From Thelephora terrestris (taxonomy: Eukaryota; Basidiomycota; Agaricomycetes; Thelephorales; Thelephoraceae): a DNA stretch of 64,000 bases. The notes beneath the pieces were generated by a model, which did no database searches, was not told the origin of the DNA, and saw only the letters and a list, made by a program, of their open reading frames with translations. Both the position numbers and the translations under genes were made by a program. Positions within the stretch are counted from its first letter, which is position 1. Every line of letters begins with the position of its first letter. The DNA lies in NCBI GenBank assembly GCA_015956445.1, contig WIUZ02000006.1, positions 2,046,001 to 2,110,000 on the forward strand, in the 5' to 3' direction. Shown here one piece after another: positions 21,180 through 33,020 of this stretch.

Positions 21180-22306
21180 ATGACGTGCCTGATTGAAGGC
21201 TGGTTCCAGCTTGCAAATCCCCGACAATTTACAGACAACTCGCCTGAGGCAACTACCACCTCCCCTCGAAAACCCAAACAATATCTTACCATCTACGATT
21301 CCTGCGCTGCTCTCGGCTCACTCGCTTCGAAGGCTTTCATCAACACCGAAGTTCGACTGTACAACGCAAACCAGGACATCAATGACAAGGTCATTCATCT
21401 CTGGGGGAAGTTCTCGGTGGTCTCTGTAGACAACGAAAAGGGGCCCCACCTCCAAGTTGATGCTCACCATTTCGTCGTAAACACGTTGGACCCAAGGGGC
21501 GATTTCCTTCCAGAGGCACTTCGCATCTCTGTCATTGTGTTCGGCCGTGTCACTTCGGTCGCTGAGGTAGCTGGCAGCCCCGACAAATTCCTCATGCTTG
21601 AGGCAAGCGACTGGGTTCGGGATCGTAACCAGACTTTCAACATCAGGTTAGTGACCCGTTCTTTCACCCCTTGACAATGTTTGAGGATGTTTTATAGGTG
21701 CAGGCTCAATCGAACGACTAGCAAACGTTGGGAAAAAACGCACATCCCAACTCCCGGGATGTCCATCTTGATCAGCGGGTCTCTTGAAGGGGAAGACTTT
21801 GAGTCGTTGCGCGTAGATCTTGAGACGATGCAGTTCATTACGCCAACCCGTGGTGTCGAAACGGCCGGGTTACCTGCAACACCCGGTAGGTCCAAGTTCG
21901 GGATTCCCATAAGGTTTGTGTTTTCACGACACAAACAATCATTACTGATCACACTTTGGTAGGGCGAAGGCAAAGGAAAATACATCCTCCTCAGACACAC
22001 CAAGGTATGGCGGGATCTATATTTTTTTACTGTTACTAACTCCACCCAAGCTCTTCGCCGTTCCTCACACAGGATAGCCAAAGCCCTAGGCCCCTCAGCA
22101 TGCTTCCCATCCCCACCCTACCTCCTAGCGAAGCCGAAGCCGGCCCATCGACACCTGGCCCCCCTAAACGAACACGCGCTGCAGCGAAGAAAAAGGGGAA
22201 TGTTGCCACTGCTACTTCCTCCGAACTTACTACCGCCGATGAAGGTGATGGTTCGCCGGTCGCCAAGAAGAAGCAGAAGGGTAAGGCAAAGGAAGTTCAA
22301 CTTTAG
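21180..22306 (+). CDS. Unknown 326-residue protein with basic C-terminal tail (possible OB-fold type)
   Basis: Plus-strand exons 21180-21646, 21698-21913, 21963-22004 and 22051-22306 (introns 51, 49 and 46 nt) give 327 codons including the stop. The first two exons form a compact beta-rich domain (LHLWGKFSVVS-like strands, ISVIVFGRVTSV, FLMLEASDWVRDRNQTFNIR, then RWEKTHIPTPGMSILISGSL). This layout reminds me of uncharacterised agaricomycete proteins with an OB-like fold often found near transposons; that is weak recognition, not a firm assignment. The C-terminus is proline/serine-rich and then lysine-rich (KRTRAAAKKKG, KKKQKGKAKE), a likely nuclear signal or DNA-binding tail. It sits between the Plavaka and Helitron genes. 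A role in replication-type transposition, as with RPA-like Helitron accessory proteins in other eukaryotes, is speculation. Confidence 0.6.
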
Positions 22307-23589
22307 TTCCTCAATTTGGCTCGAAATTATTCCTCCAATCATGTAGTTGTACCGACCGTTTCTGTGCCTCCGATAAATTTTGAGGATCCAATAAATATGT
22401 GGTCCCTCAATGACTTTTCCCTGCCTCTGATCATGCGCTCCCCGCACTTGCGACACCCGACATTTGACATCTTAAGCGGCTCGCTCAATTTTGTGGCGCG
22501 TGCGTTGTCACTTACTGTTCATCTTAGCATGAGAATATTCTAACAAATCCAACAGAACTCCTGCAACGCCTATGTGTTCACATTTCTATTGAGTACACAG
22601 GACGCCATGGTGCGGTAGTCCATATCTACAGCACGTTACCTTGCAGTGACACCCTGTTTCTGGTAAGTGTCAATTCTGATGTCACCCACAGCACGGGATT
22701 ACAACCCGCGCGATAGACTTCGTTCGGTTTACCCGGTTGGCTGTATCAACTTTATTTGCAATGCGTTGACGGAGCCCGTTCGGATCTTGGTGAACACGGT
22801 GACACAGGCGATATCTACGGGGACTTGCCTCTTCTTGAATAGAGGTAGCTTTACCGGAGTGCGTTAGTTTAGTATTCCCGAAATTTGTGCCGATCACGAT
22901 AGCTCCAATGATAAGATATGTTTTGATCATCAAATCAATATGTCTTAAATGGATCATTTCGCACGTTGGGAATGGATGTATTTTATTTTATTTTGAGCGG
23001 TGTAGAGATCCGCTTCGATTGCTACAACGTAATAATCGTCAATCTATCTACACTGCACCCGTTCGGGTTTTTGTGAATTGTCTGGATTTCACTCGAAAAT
23101 CGTCTCTCAACGAGAACTAGCATATACGTTAAAAAGCACTGCAAGAATTATAAAATTAGGTACTCGGGGAAAATATATGGGGGAGAATTTGTTTCCCCGA
23201 AGCCACAGACATTGCGGTGACATAGGCCCGGAAATCAAATATCGGGATGCTTAGGGCAGCTGTTCTGAACGTGATGCGGGTGTTCTCTCGATCGCCTTCG
23301 ATGACCCTTGGTCTCGGATGGGCCGCGAATCGGTTCGGTGACCGCGTTCCACCTGTAGAACAAAAGGTGAAGAGTATAAATCGAGGTAGGCTTACGAAGG
23401 ATTCTGTGGGGCAAGGGTTTGTTTTATGCGGAACTTTATTTGTCGTTCCAACGGACCAGTAGTGTATTGTTTGTAGACAGGGTTGGCTGTTGCATTGCCA
23501 CTTGAGGATCCGGCCGGTAGAAATGGCCAACAAGGTGAATAATGCCAGTGTGTGGCTTCATACATTTTATTTTTTCATGGACACGGGTT
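22307..23589. other. Gap with no supported gene
   Basis: Only short frames on both strands. CCCGTTCGG-type motifs recur (22730, 22780, 23060), but I find no clear unit or ends. It may be decayed repeat DNA. Confidence 0.5.
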
Positions 23590-24020
23590 GCAACCTGCAC
23601 CTGTGACTGTCTAGGTCCTGTACCCACGACCACCTGTGTTCCGAGCCCACAATCGTTCGTGTCCTGTGCCCACGACTGTCCGTATCCTGCGCCTGCAAAC
23701 ATCCGTGTCCCGCACTCACGACCACTCGCGTCCCGCACTCGCGACCACTCACGTCCCGCACCTGCGACCGCTCGTGTGTCCCGCACCCGTGACAATTTGT
23801 CACCTGGACCCACAACTATCCATTTGTGACAGCTCGCGTCCCGCGCCCGTGACAAGTTGCATCCCGCGCCTGCGACGACTCGTGTCAGGCATCCACAACC
23901 GCTCGTGTCCCACACGCACGACTGCTCGTGTCCCACACACAACCGCTCGTGTCCCGCACCCAGAACCATCTGTGTTCTGCACCCACGCCCACAACCTGCA
24001 CCTGCAACTGTTTGTACCTC
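23590..24020 (+). repeat. Degenerate minisatellite of about 23 bp
   Basis: Roughly 18 diverged units with core GACCACTCGTGTCCCGCAC, starting just upstream of the Helitron coding region. Open frames of up to 200 codons on either strand read as monotonous Gly/Ala/Cys or Thr/Pro/His repeats and are not genes. Confidence 0.8.
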
Positions 24021-24091
24021 TATCTCACACAGCAAGCATGGCAAGTGTCAGATAACTTCAAACTGAGGAATAAACTAATACCCAATATTAG

Positions 24092-27000
24092 AGCTCATCC
24101 AGGACATGGGAAATTGGACCCATTTCCTCCCCACATCTCCAGTGGGGCACTGTGGTCAATAACCGCAACACTGTTCGCTCATGCAAATTCTGTGGTATTC
24201 TTCTTCTGACTGGTGAAAAACCGGGTTTCTGCTGTGGCCCAAATGGCAACCGGTATTTTCTTATACCATCTCTCCCTCCTCTTCCACCTGAGTATGATGT
24301 TCTTATCAATGATCCAAACATCTCTCGCCTCTCACGCCGGTTAAACCTTATCTTCTCCTTTGCTGCATTGGAGTCATCACATGCTTTTCCAACTCCTGGC
24401 AACCCATCATTTGTTGCAATTTCCGGGCGGATATACCATAGAGTGCGGAGTAGCTCCAACTCAAACTCTGCTGTTCGTTGGCTTCTGTATGATGGATTTG
24501 ACCCTTCAGCTGCTCCCCATAGTGATAATTCTATCCCGCCACTTTGGATAACTCTCCTCCACGAGTGCTTTTTGCGAGTCAATCCATTGACACAGTCACT
24601 CTCCTTTCTCCATGACCTCCAAATTCAGGATCCCAACAACTTCTCAGATGCAAGTGTTATAATTCGTGATACGGGCACATCAGAAATCGCAGCTATCATG
24701 TGTTATGATAATACTGTGCTTTCTGACATCTCTCCTCGATGCTTAGTTGTATCTCAGCAGCACGGCCAAGATCAGTATATACCAACTATCAGCCGCCTCT
24801 GGGAGCCACTTGCATATCCTCTCTTCTTCCCTTCAGGAACCCTTGGTTGGGGTTTGATAGGCTCAGTGGGAGATTCTACACACCAATACAACAGTAGTGA
24901 TTTTGATGCTCCTACAACACAGATCTGGTTATATCGAGCACGCCTTCTTCGCGAGTTCCGCTTCCATATCTTTGGCAGGCTCACAAATGAATATGTTGTT
25001 GATATGTTTACACGTGAGCTTGAATGCAGGCTCAGATATATTCGTTCCAACCAGTCACGTTTACGATCCTTGGAGCATGATGCTGCATTAATGGCTGAAG
25101 AGACAGTTGAAGAGTCAGAAAATATCTACCTCCCTGCATCCTTCCTTGGATCTCGGAGATGGGTTTCAAATCAGATAGCTGACTCTCTTGCCATTGCGGC
25201 TGCCTATGGACCCCCTACCTTTTTCCTTACCTTTACATGCAATAGTGATTGGCCTGAAATTCAGTCACAGTTATTACCAGGACAGAACTTCACAGACATC
25301 CCAGTAGTTGTATGCCGTGTCTTCAAGCAAAAACTTTCAAAGCTAATGACAGCCCTTCGCACAATGTTTCCTAATGCAGGGCGCTTGATTTATTCAATTA
25401 CTTCAATTGAATTTCAAAAGCGTGGCTTACCACATGCACATATCTTGCTGAAGTATGCACAGGATTGTCTTCTTCCTGAACATATCAATCAGGTTATATC
25501 AGCCACACTCCCAGCTGATCCTGCTGACTCTGCATTGGTTCTGAAATTCATGGTCCATCAATCCCACCCTCCTGGTATTATCAACCATATTCCCCCTGAC
25601 AGTGATCACCCACTCAGGTACTGTGAGCGTTGGGTGAACAACGCACGCATATGTCGTTTTGGATATCCAAAGCCCATAATACCACAAACAACATTTACTG
25701 AGAGTGGCCGGGTCCAATATCTACGATGCCAGCCATCAGATCAAAATATTGTCCCACACTGCCTTCCTCTCTTGCGAAAGTTCAAATGCCATATGAACAT
25801 GGAAATTGGGGGTTCTGGCCAGTTATTCCAATATCTATTCAAATATATTCACAAAGGTATGATACATATTTGAATATAGAACATTATTAACCATATGTCT
25901 CAGGTCCAGATCGTGCATATTTTCGTATCTCAGCCCAGACAGAGAATGATCAGATTGATGAAATTGAAGAATACTGGAATGGCCGCTACCATTCTGCCTC
26001 TGAAGCTACCTGGAGAATTCTTGGATTCAGTATTTCAAAGAAATCTCCAGCTGTCACATCACTACCTGTTCACCTACCAAACCCAATCCACAACCGGAGA
26101 TACTCTACCCACAAACAAGTTGGATCACTCTCTGCTCTTGAAAGATACTTTCTTCGCCCTGATGGCACATTTCAAATTGATGGGACAATTCAGCATTTTT
26201 CAGATCTTCGTTATTCTGAATACTTTCAGCTCTTCCGCCTCCAATCATATGATCCCACAAAAGCAAATGGCCAATCTCAATACTTCTTGGAAAAGAACCC
26301 TCCACCAAATGTCCCCACTATGCATGTCATTCTTCGCCACCACAGTAATCCACATATTACCCGCCTCCAACCAGTTCGATTATTGTTTGGTGATGTTTTT
26401 TACCTCAGAGTCTTGCTTCAGACCCAGCCTGCACGCTCCTTCGAAGATCTCCGCACAGTCAATGGAACTCTCTACCCGTCTTTCCAAGGAGCCTGTGTTG
26501 CACTCAATCTATTTTCTGATGAAACAGAAGCAGAATACTGTTTTACAGAAGCTGTTGAGTCTTTACACACTCCTCACCAAATGCGCCTCCTCCTCATCCA
26601 CATGCTCACTAATGAGTGTATTACTACACCACTTGCTATATGGGAAAAATTCCAACAACCGTTATCTGAGGACTTTCATGTTTCAAACGGTGGTAATTGG
26701 AGCCTTGCTTTTTCAAGTGCACTCCTGGAAATTGCAGGGCGTCTGCGAGAGTATGGAAAAGAGCCTCGAGACTATGGCCTCCCTCAACCTACCTACATTG
26801 GAAATGAAGTTATAGCAGAAATTCAGAGGTGGTCATCAGATATCCCTCAGCTCCTCTTTGCAGCAGAAGAAGCAGTGATGTCATTCAACTCTGAACAAAG
26901 GGGGATATTTGATATTGTCTGGAATGCTATCCAGGACAATAAACCTCTGTGCCTCTACATTGATGGAAAGGCCGGCCGTGGAAAAACCTACTTGGTGAAT

Positions 27001-28317
27001 GCACTCTGTTCCCAAGTGCGGGGTCATGAAAAGATTGTCCTTGCAACTGCAACTTCAGCATTTGCAGCACAACTGTACCCTGGGGGGCGGACAACTCACT
27101 CTACATTTAAGGTATGGATAACCACACTTCTGCTTAATACATATAAATAATATCTTTTGACCTAGGTCCCTGTGAATGAGCGGAGTGAGATGCTAGAGTC
27201 TCCAATCTCTCCAACTGATTCACGTGCAGCACTCATTCGCCAATCCAGCCTTATCATCTGGGATGAGGCTCCTATGGCCAACCGTGCAGTACTTGCCTGT
27301 GTTGATGAAACCTGCCGTCGGATTATGCAATGTGCTTTGCCATTTGGTGGAAAAGTGGTTGTTTTACTGGGTGACTTCCGTCAAACATGCCCTGTTATTC
27401 GCAAGGGTACCAAAGCTGAAGTCATTGATGCAAGCATTTCACGTTCTACTACTTGGCCAAACTTCACAATCAACCACCTTATCACTCCTATTCGAAATGC
27501 AGAGGATCCCCCCTTTGCTGCTTTTGTTGATGCAATTGGTGATGGAGGTGGGCCAGAGATCTCATTCCAAGGGTTGCAGCATGCCAAATGTACACTTGAC
27601 ATTATCAATTCTGTCTTCCCACAAAACATTATCAGCAATCCCACTCTCTGTTTGCGGCGATGTATTCTTGCCCCCACAAATGCACAAGTTGACACCTACA
27701 ATTCAGCCATTCTAAACCTCCTTCCAGGCAGCCTGAAACTCTTCTGTGCTGCTGACTCGCTTGAAGAGCATACCAATGTCTCTGATGAATCTGAAAGTGA
27801 TATTCTCCCAACTCCAGATGCTATCTTAGATTATGTCTCTAAGGTCCGACCAAAGGGAATGCCAGATTATACATTACTTATCAAGCTTGGTGGTGTTTAT
27901 CGGCTCCTCCGGAACCTTTCAATTGATCGTGGTTTGGTCAAGAATACCCGGGTAGTTGTTACTGGTATTGGGCAAAAGCTCATCACTGTCCACCTCCTCA
28001 AATCAGTTGGCAATATATCATTCTCAGATCATGGAGATATACTCTTACCACGTATTACATTCAAGGATACACTACCTTCTGGTCATACCCTCCTTCGCAA
28101 GCAGTTTCCTCTTGCTCCCGCATATGCCTCAACCTTCCACAGCTGTCAGGGCCTAACACTTGACTATGTTGGAATTGATCTAACTCGACCAGTTTTTACA
28201 CATGGTCAACTGTACACCGCACTTTCCAGGGTAAGGCATCGCAATGCCCTGGTGGTGTTACTCCCTGATGGTCAAACAACAACAACAAATATCACCTACC
28301 ATGACATTCTGATTTAG
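24092..28317 (+). CDS. Helitron Rep-helicase (RepHel) transposase, open throughout
   Basis: Plus-strand exons of about 24092-25856, 25904-27111 and 27166-28317 (introns 47 and 54 nt) give about 1375 codons with no stop or frameshift. Landmarks: an N-terminal zinc-finger-like segment ([18 protein letters not shown]), the Helitron-like N domain, the HUH nuclease motif (RGLPHAHIL near 25420), and the tyrosine motif (YLFKYIHKG) split by intron 1. The PIF1-type helicase follows, with Walker A GKAGRGKT (about 26970), Walker B IIWDEAP (about 27250), GDFRQ and the late motifs [11 protein letters not shown] and LYTALSRV. This is the full gene set of an autonomous rolling-circle transposon. The start is unresolved: an in-frame TAG lies at 24089, right at a possible acceptor (ATATTAG), so a 5' exon may lie in or beyond the minisatellite. 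Helitron termini (5' TC, 3' hairpin plus CTRR) were not identified. Confidence 0.9.
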
Positions 28318-28640
28318 CCAAGTCAGATGCAGCAAATCACTCATTGTTGGTGCAGAGTGGAGCAGAGGAATCAAAGATGATAAGTTGGCAGTTATATAAG
28401 GGTTGGAAGGAAAAAAATACAGAGTGGAAATACAGGGGAGGGATAAGGATAAGCCATAAAGTGGTAGCTGAATGTGGGGATCTGGGTTGAATAGGACTAT
28501 CAGATGGTATACTGGAAAATATATCAATGTACTGTTTTGTTAATTTTTCACCTTATGTTACCTTTTCTTGATTATTTGTAATTATACCATATACACAATT
28601 TCCAAGGCCTAAAAGACAATAAGAAAGCTCACAGTAGCTC
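28318..28640. other. 3' flank of the Helitron gene
   Basis: AT-rich DNA without an open gene. I found no convincing hairpin followed by CTRR. Confidence 0.5.
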
Positions 28641-29228
28641 TCAACGGCCAGACGTAGCTCGCAACGGCCAGACGTAGCTCTCAACGGCCAGACGTAGCTC
28701 GCAACGGCCAGACGTAGCTCGCAACGGCCAGACGTAGCTCGCAACGGCCAGACGTAGCTCGCAACGGCCAGACGTAGCTCGCAACGGCCAGACGTAGCTC
28801 GCAACGGCCAGACGTAGCTCGCAACGGCCAGACGTAGCTCGCAACGGCCAGACGTAGCTCGCAACGGCCAGACGTAGCTCGCAACGGCCAGACGTAGCTC
28901 GCAACGGCCAGACGTAGCTCGCAACGGCCAGACGTAGCTCGCAACGGCCAGACGTAGCTCGCAACGGCCAGACGTAGCTCGCAACGGCCAGACGTAGCTC
29001 GCAACGGCCAGACGTAGCTCGCAACGGCCAGACGTAGCTCGCAACGGCCAGACGTAGCTCGCAACGGCCAGACGTAGCTCGCAACGGCCAGACGTAGCTC
29101 GCAACGGCCAGACGTAGCTCGCAACGGCCAGACGTAGCTCGCAACGGCCAGACGTAGCTCGCAACGGCCAGACGTAGCTCGCAACGGCCAGACGTAGCTC
29201 GCAACGGCCAGACGTAGCTCGCAACGGC
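28641..29228 (+). repeat. 20-bp satellite array, 29 nearly identical copies
   Basis: Unit GCAACGGCCAGACGTAGCTC. Copies 1 and 3 have T instead of G at the first base; all others through 29220 are identical, followed by a partial copy. From 29229 to about 29350 the sequence decays into related CAACGGC/CAGCAGCCTG motifs. The array is open in several minus-strand frames because 20 bp is not a multiple of three and contains no stop; those frames are not genes. Confidence 0.97.
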
Positions 29229-29511
29229 TCAAAACTGTTGATGAATGCCTGCAGCAGTTCATGATAACTAATGACAGCCCATAACCGCTTGCAACGGCCT
29301 GCAGCAGCCTGTGATGGCTCTCAACAGCCTGTTGTGACTCACAACAAGTAGAGTGACTTAAAATGTTGTGAAATCAGCAGACTTCAGTTTACTCTATGTT
29401 ATTTTCAACATATAATTCGTCATATGTTATTTTCGTCATATGTTTGTTTCATCATATGTTTATTTTGTCATATTTTTTACTCATTTTCTCTTTGTCCAAA
29501 CTACCATTTTC

Positions 29512-30680
29512 ATGCCGGTACTAATAAATTTCATCTATCTAGATGAACCCGTTCACCCTTTGTTTATCCCACTCCAATATATTCGGCTTAGTGGATGTTC
29601 AACCGCAGCGGTAGCGGTTATCGATCATCACCACCTCGGATCGCCCGAGTCCCGCTTTACCATTACCGTCATGGCATTCGTTCAACGGTTTTGGTTCCCG
29701 GGCTTACCGCCCCATCCCACTGATATAGTTTTGTCATATTTAATCTTTTTATCTCCTGCTGGTTCATCGCCGTTCACCCCCTCATTCAAGATGGCTGATG
29801 CATCAATATTTTACATGTTTTCCTCTCGCACTCCATATCTTGGTGAAAGTAATGTCGGAAATCTGCTGATTTTCCATCTGAACTAACCTGCCACTTACCA
29901 GAGCTGCAACAACGAGACCGGTTGATTGACTCACAAGTCTACCTCAAGATTATCAACCGGAAGGAAGTCCGCACGGTTGTTAATCGTGTTGGACCGAACC
30001 CGTGCTCCTCCACTACGCTATTGCTGGCGTCGCTCCTTCGGGTGAGTGTTCCTTTGACATATCATATATCACGAACAGGTACTTAATGAATCACATCAGC
30101 CGCGCTCCCATCAGTTCCCCCTTCACTTCCGTTTGGAGGCTCTCGACACCCCGCACCTATTCTATACCTTCGATTTCACATCGCGTCATCTCCCACCACC
30201 CCCTGGTGATTCGTTCGGCTTCAGCGTCCTCTTTGCGCTCCCCATTCAATCCAACTCCGTTGTTTTTGTACAACTCGCTCAGTTCGTCCTTCGTGTGTCC
30301 GCCGACATTTCAGCCGTGTCAGGAGGCTTGAAACTATGGGACCTGACCTTCAGGATCGACCACAACCACGTCTTCGGCACACTTCAATTCGAGACTCGGG
30401 ACAGACATGAGAAAATTCAAATGGAAGGTAACTTTCTCTCAAGCAGCTACATTTCTCTCGACCCCGACACGAATGATGCGGTTTTTTACCGTGAACTCGG
30501 TGGTGATTCACTGCCTAGCCGCGCAGTGTCCACTCACATGCAACAGATCAACGACAGCTTAAGGCATGTTTTATCTTTATGTTCTACACAGTATATTCTT
30601 CTGCTAAACCTTTGGACAGGGACTTGACCAAACGTGTCCAGATATATGACTGGCACAGTTTACCCATAGTTCTCTACTAA
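29512..30680 (+). CDS. Unknown 338-residue protein downstream of the Helitron
   Basis: Plus-strand exons 29512-29842, 29902-30041, 30079-30563 and 30620-30680 give 339 codons including the stop. The first exon reads as a beta-rich segment (PLFIPLQYIRLSGCSTAAVAVID, then RFTITVMAFVQRFW). Later parts include LFYTFDFTSRHL, FVQLAQFVLRVSADI and LWDLTFRIDHNHVFGTLQFE, again suggesting beta strands. The last intron has a GC donor (GCATGT at 30564) with a good branch site (GCTAAAC) and AG acceptor; the second intron is only 37 nt, short for a fungus. I recognise no family. It lies on the same strand as the Helitron and ends about 280 bp before the right boundary repeat of the mobile block, so captured cargo is possible. 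Confidence 0.55.
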
Positions 30681-30949
30681 ATACCTACCAACTCGCTTAC
30701 GAATGTAATTTTACAATCTCAATGTTCACATGAATTCGCCGTGGCGAAGCCAGGCAGATCTTGTGTATTATAATTATCTAAGGCGGCGCGCGCGCACACG
30801 TTGTTGAAGTGCAAAGACGCATGGTTGAAGTGCAAAGACGCGTGTTGAAGTTGGTTGAAAACGGTGGCCAAATCGATGGACCTCGTTCGGGGTCGCCCGG
30901 TGTCTACGCGATCAACCGGGATCCATACCGATCCGTGCCGGTCAACGAA

Positions 30950-31031
30950 CTTTTTACTGGGTGACAGGTTTCGCACGATGTGATTGCATCGCGCGCGTGA
31001 GAATATTTTTTGTGCACTTCGACCGCCATAC
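30950..31031 (-). repeat. Right copy of the inverted repeat bounding the mobile block
   Basis: Reverse complement of 7741-7817 with about one mismatch over 70 bp, ending CTTCGACCGCCATAC at 31031. In this copy CCTGTCACCCAGTAAAAAG is continuous, without the 1-kb foldback element. Left of it, 30780-30870 has three short repeats of AAGTGCAAAGACGC type. Confidence 0.8.
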
Positions 31032-31293
31032 CCACTTTTAGTAGATACCCAATCTCGCAGTGCATATCCCATCTCGCAGTGCATATACGCATCGTGAGCC
31101 GCACCAGGGCTAGCTCTGTTCACGCCCGCTTTTCATCTACCCACGTAACTGTCGCAAGTTTTTGTTTCATTGTGCGGAGGAGCGCGAGGAACATACACTA
31201 CATGCTGGGCAACACAGACACAAGAGTGGGAAATGGTTGGAGAAAGGTCAGAGAGATCCGGCACTTCTGCGCGTTTCATGATCGGATAACGCT

Positions 31294-32880
31294 CTAAAGT
31301 GCAGCCATTTGCCCTGGGAGAATGTCACCGACGGTACATAGAGCCGTAGCAGATAGAGGTTTCTTACTCGAGTAATCGGCGAGTTCGTTGGAGACTCCGA
31401 TTGCCATCGCAACCTTCTCCCACCTCTCATCGGCGTAGTCGATCCACTTTAGACAGGGGAAAATACGGGTTAGGGTTAGAGCAACCATCAATACAAACTT
31501 GTCCGGTATGGGTATCTTTCCCACATCGAGATTTGTTAAAGCGCAAACCTCCCGGGGAACGGTGCAATCAGAGGGGATGAAACCGGGCATTGTAGGTGGA
31601 TCAAAGCTGGCTGCTCGAAAGTGGATGCGCAGCTCAGAGAGACGGAGACAGTAAAGTGCGAGGGCAGAGAGTCCTTTGGGTGTAACACCGGCAGCAGTTC
31701 GGCAGGGTCGAAGGCCGAATTGAAGAGTCGTCAGGTTGGGCATAGCTCGTGCCAAGTCGACAATTGTGTCATCATCTATCGTTGAGGAACAACCACGTTC
31801 GCAGGAGAAATCAATGACGAGGGCTTTCAGCTGGGTGAATGGAAGGAGATGGCGGTAATTCGGCCTCCATTCGCGAACGGTGTCCAACCTGAATGTCAAG
31901 AGGGTCTCCGGGATGGATGTTGTGAGAGCAGCGCGTTTGAACGCTTTCAAAAAGTCGCCGATTGAGTCGGATTTGGAATGGATCGAAACGGAGGCCAATT
32001 TCCCAAGTGATGCTCCACGGAACCCTTGCAACCAGTCGTGCCCGCGGTCGTACTCGATCTCTAAGTCGACGAGGTTCGGAAGCACCATTGTGGGTATTGT
32101 GGTGGGCCCGCTAATACGTGTCCGAAGTCTGCGTAGACCGGGGAGTTTGTAGATCACTTCGCGAGCCTCCTCTACCAAAGGGAAATCCGCGTGGAAGTCA
32201 GAGAGGGTTTGTTGATTGGTGGTAAGCAACAGTTCAGAAACAGCAGCAGTGATTATCGGATCTCTTGGTAAGTGGTGGAGACGGATCTCCTGCAAGTTGG
32301 GACAAAGCGTCGGGAGAGTGGCGAGCATCGAAGCGGTCACTGCTCCAGGGAGGTTGTTTCCAGAGACGATGGTGAACTCGGTGGTCCTGGGAGAAAGGAA
32401 CAAAGGGATAAAGGGTATGAGGCCGCCACGAGTCTCACACAACATGAAACTTTGCAAATTTGGAAACAAGGGCTCGCTCGAGGCACGAAACTGCAGAACC
32501 GAGAGGACTTGAGGGGATACGACGTCCACGATAGCACCTTCCTGGAGGTGTCGCATTCTTCGAGCGTACTTCCGCATATGAGACCATTCTTGCGTCGTCG
32601 GGAGCCTCCGAAAAGTCTTTCAAATCAAATAATTGAGTAAGGGAAGAACCAAAATCATCATCGCTAAGCTTACCTCGTCGCCAGGACTCCAGATATTCCC
32701 CGGGAAAGTTTTCAGCAGCGGGATAAGTCGGCACTGGGACTCCCATAAGACGTCTAACACTGGGTTTTCGAAACTTTTTTGGCAACGTGCTAAGGCGGCG
32801 GCGGCTTCATACTCTGTGGCGTCGATGAGTTCGCGGGTGATGAGCCTCACGATTTCTTCCACGCTGAGACAATAGTGCAT
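31294..32880 (-). CDS. F-box/leucine-rich-repeat-like protein 3
   Basis: Minus-strand exons 32880-32674, 32616-31368 and 31313-31294 (introns 57 and 54 nt) give 492 codons including the stop. Same architecture as gene 2: F-box-like start (VEEIVRLITRELI, VLDVLWESQ), the RRMRHLQ segment, then leucine-rich repeats with LPRDPIITAAVSELLLTTN, WLQGFRGASLGKL and CSSTIDDDTIVDLA. No breaks. As in gene 2, the last intron is frame-neutral if retained and the spliced tail is very short. It lies directly right of the mobile block, only 263 bp from its boundary repeat, yet the conserved 3' flank is still present. Proposed role as for its paralogues: adaptor of an SCF ubiquitin ligase. Confidence 0.87.
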
Positions 32881-32967
32881 TGAAACTGGGTGGACGCATT
32901 TCAACTTGTGAGCACGTAAGACAGATACAACCTACAGTCAATATCAGCGACTACTGGGCCTGGTGGT

Positions 32968-33020
32968 TTGCTCGAGTCGTCGCTTTAGATTGAGGTTAGG
33001 GCCAGAGGAAGGTGACGCGT
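32968..33020 (-). promoter_or_regulatory. Conserved block upstream of F-box gene 3
   Basis: Starts about 88 bp upstream of the ATG. CTCGAGTCGTCGCTTTAGAT and GAGGAAGGTGACGCGTCT match the blocks of genes 2 and 4. Confidence 0.45.

Noticed and set aside
23436-24044. A 202-codon frame on the minus strand over the 23-bp minisatellite
   Set aside because: Monotonous Gly/Ala/Cys/His repeats with no splice or start support; the composition is set by the minisatellite.
28553-29262. Long open frames of about 190-220 codons across the 20-bp array, or a CRISPR array
   Set aside because: The frames read the same short peptide cycle in several phases because the unit lacks stops. There are no unique spacers, and the surroundings are eukaryotic, so neither a gene nor CRISPR.
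30732-30781. Hairpin TTCGCC-GT-GGCGAA followed by CTAA as a Helitron 3' end
   Set aside because: The distance from hairpin to CTRR (about 33 nt) is too long and it lies past another gene and the satellite; chance is likely.
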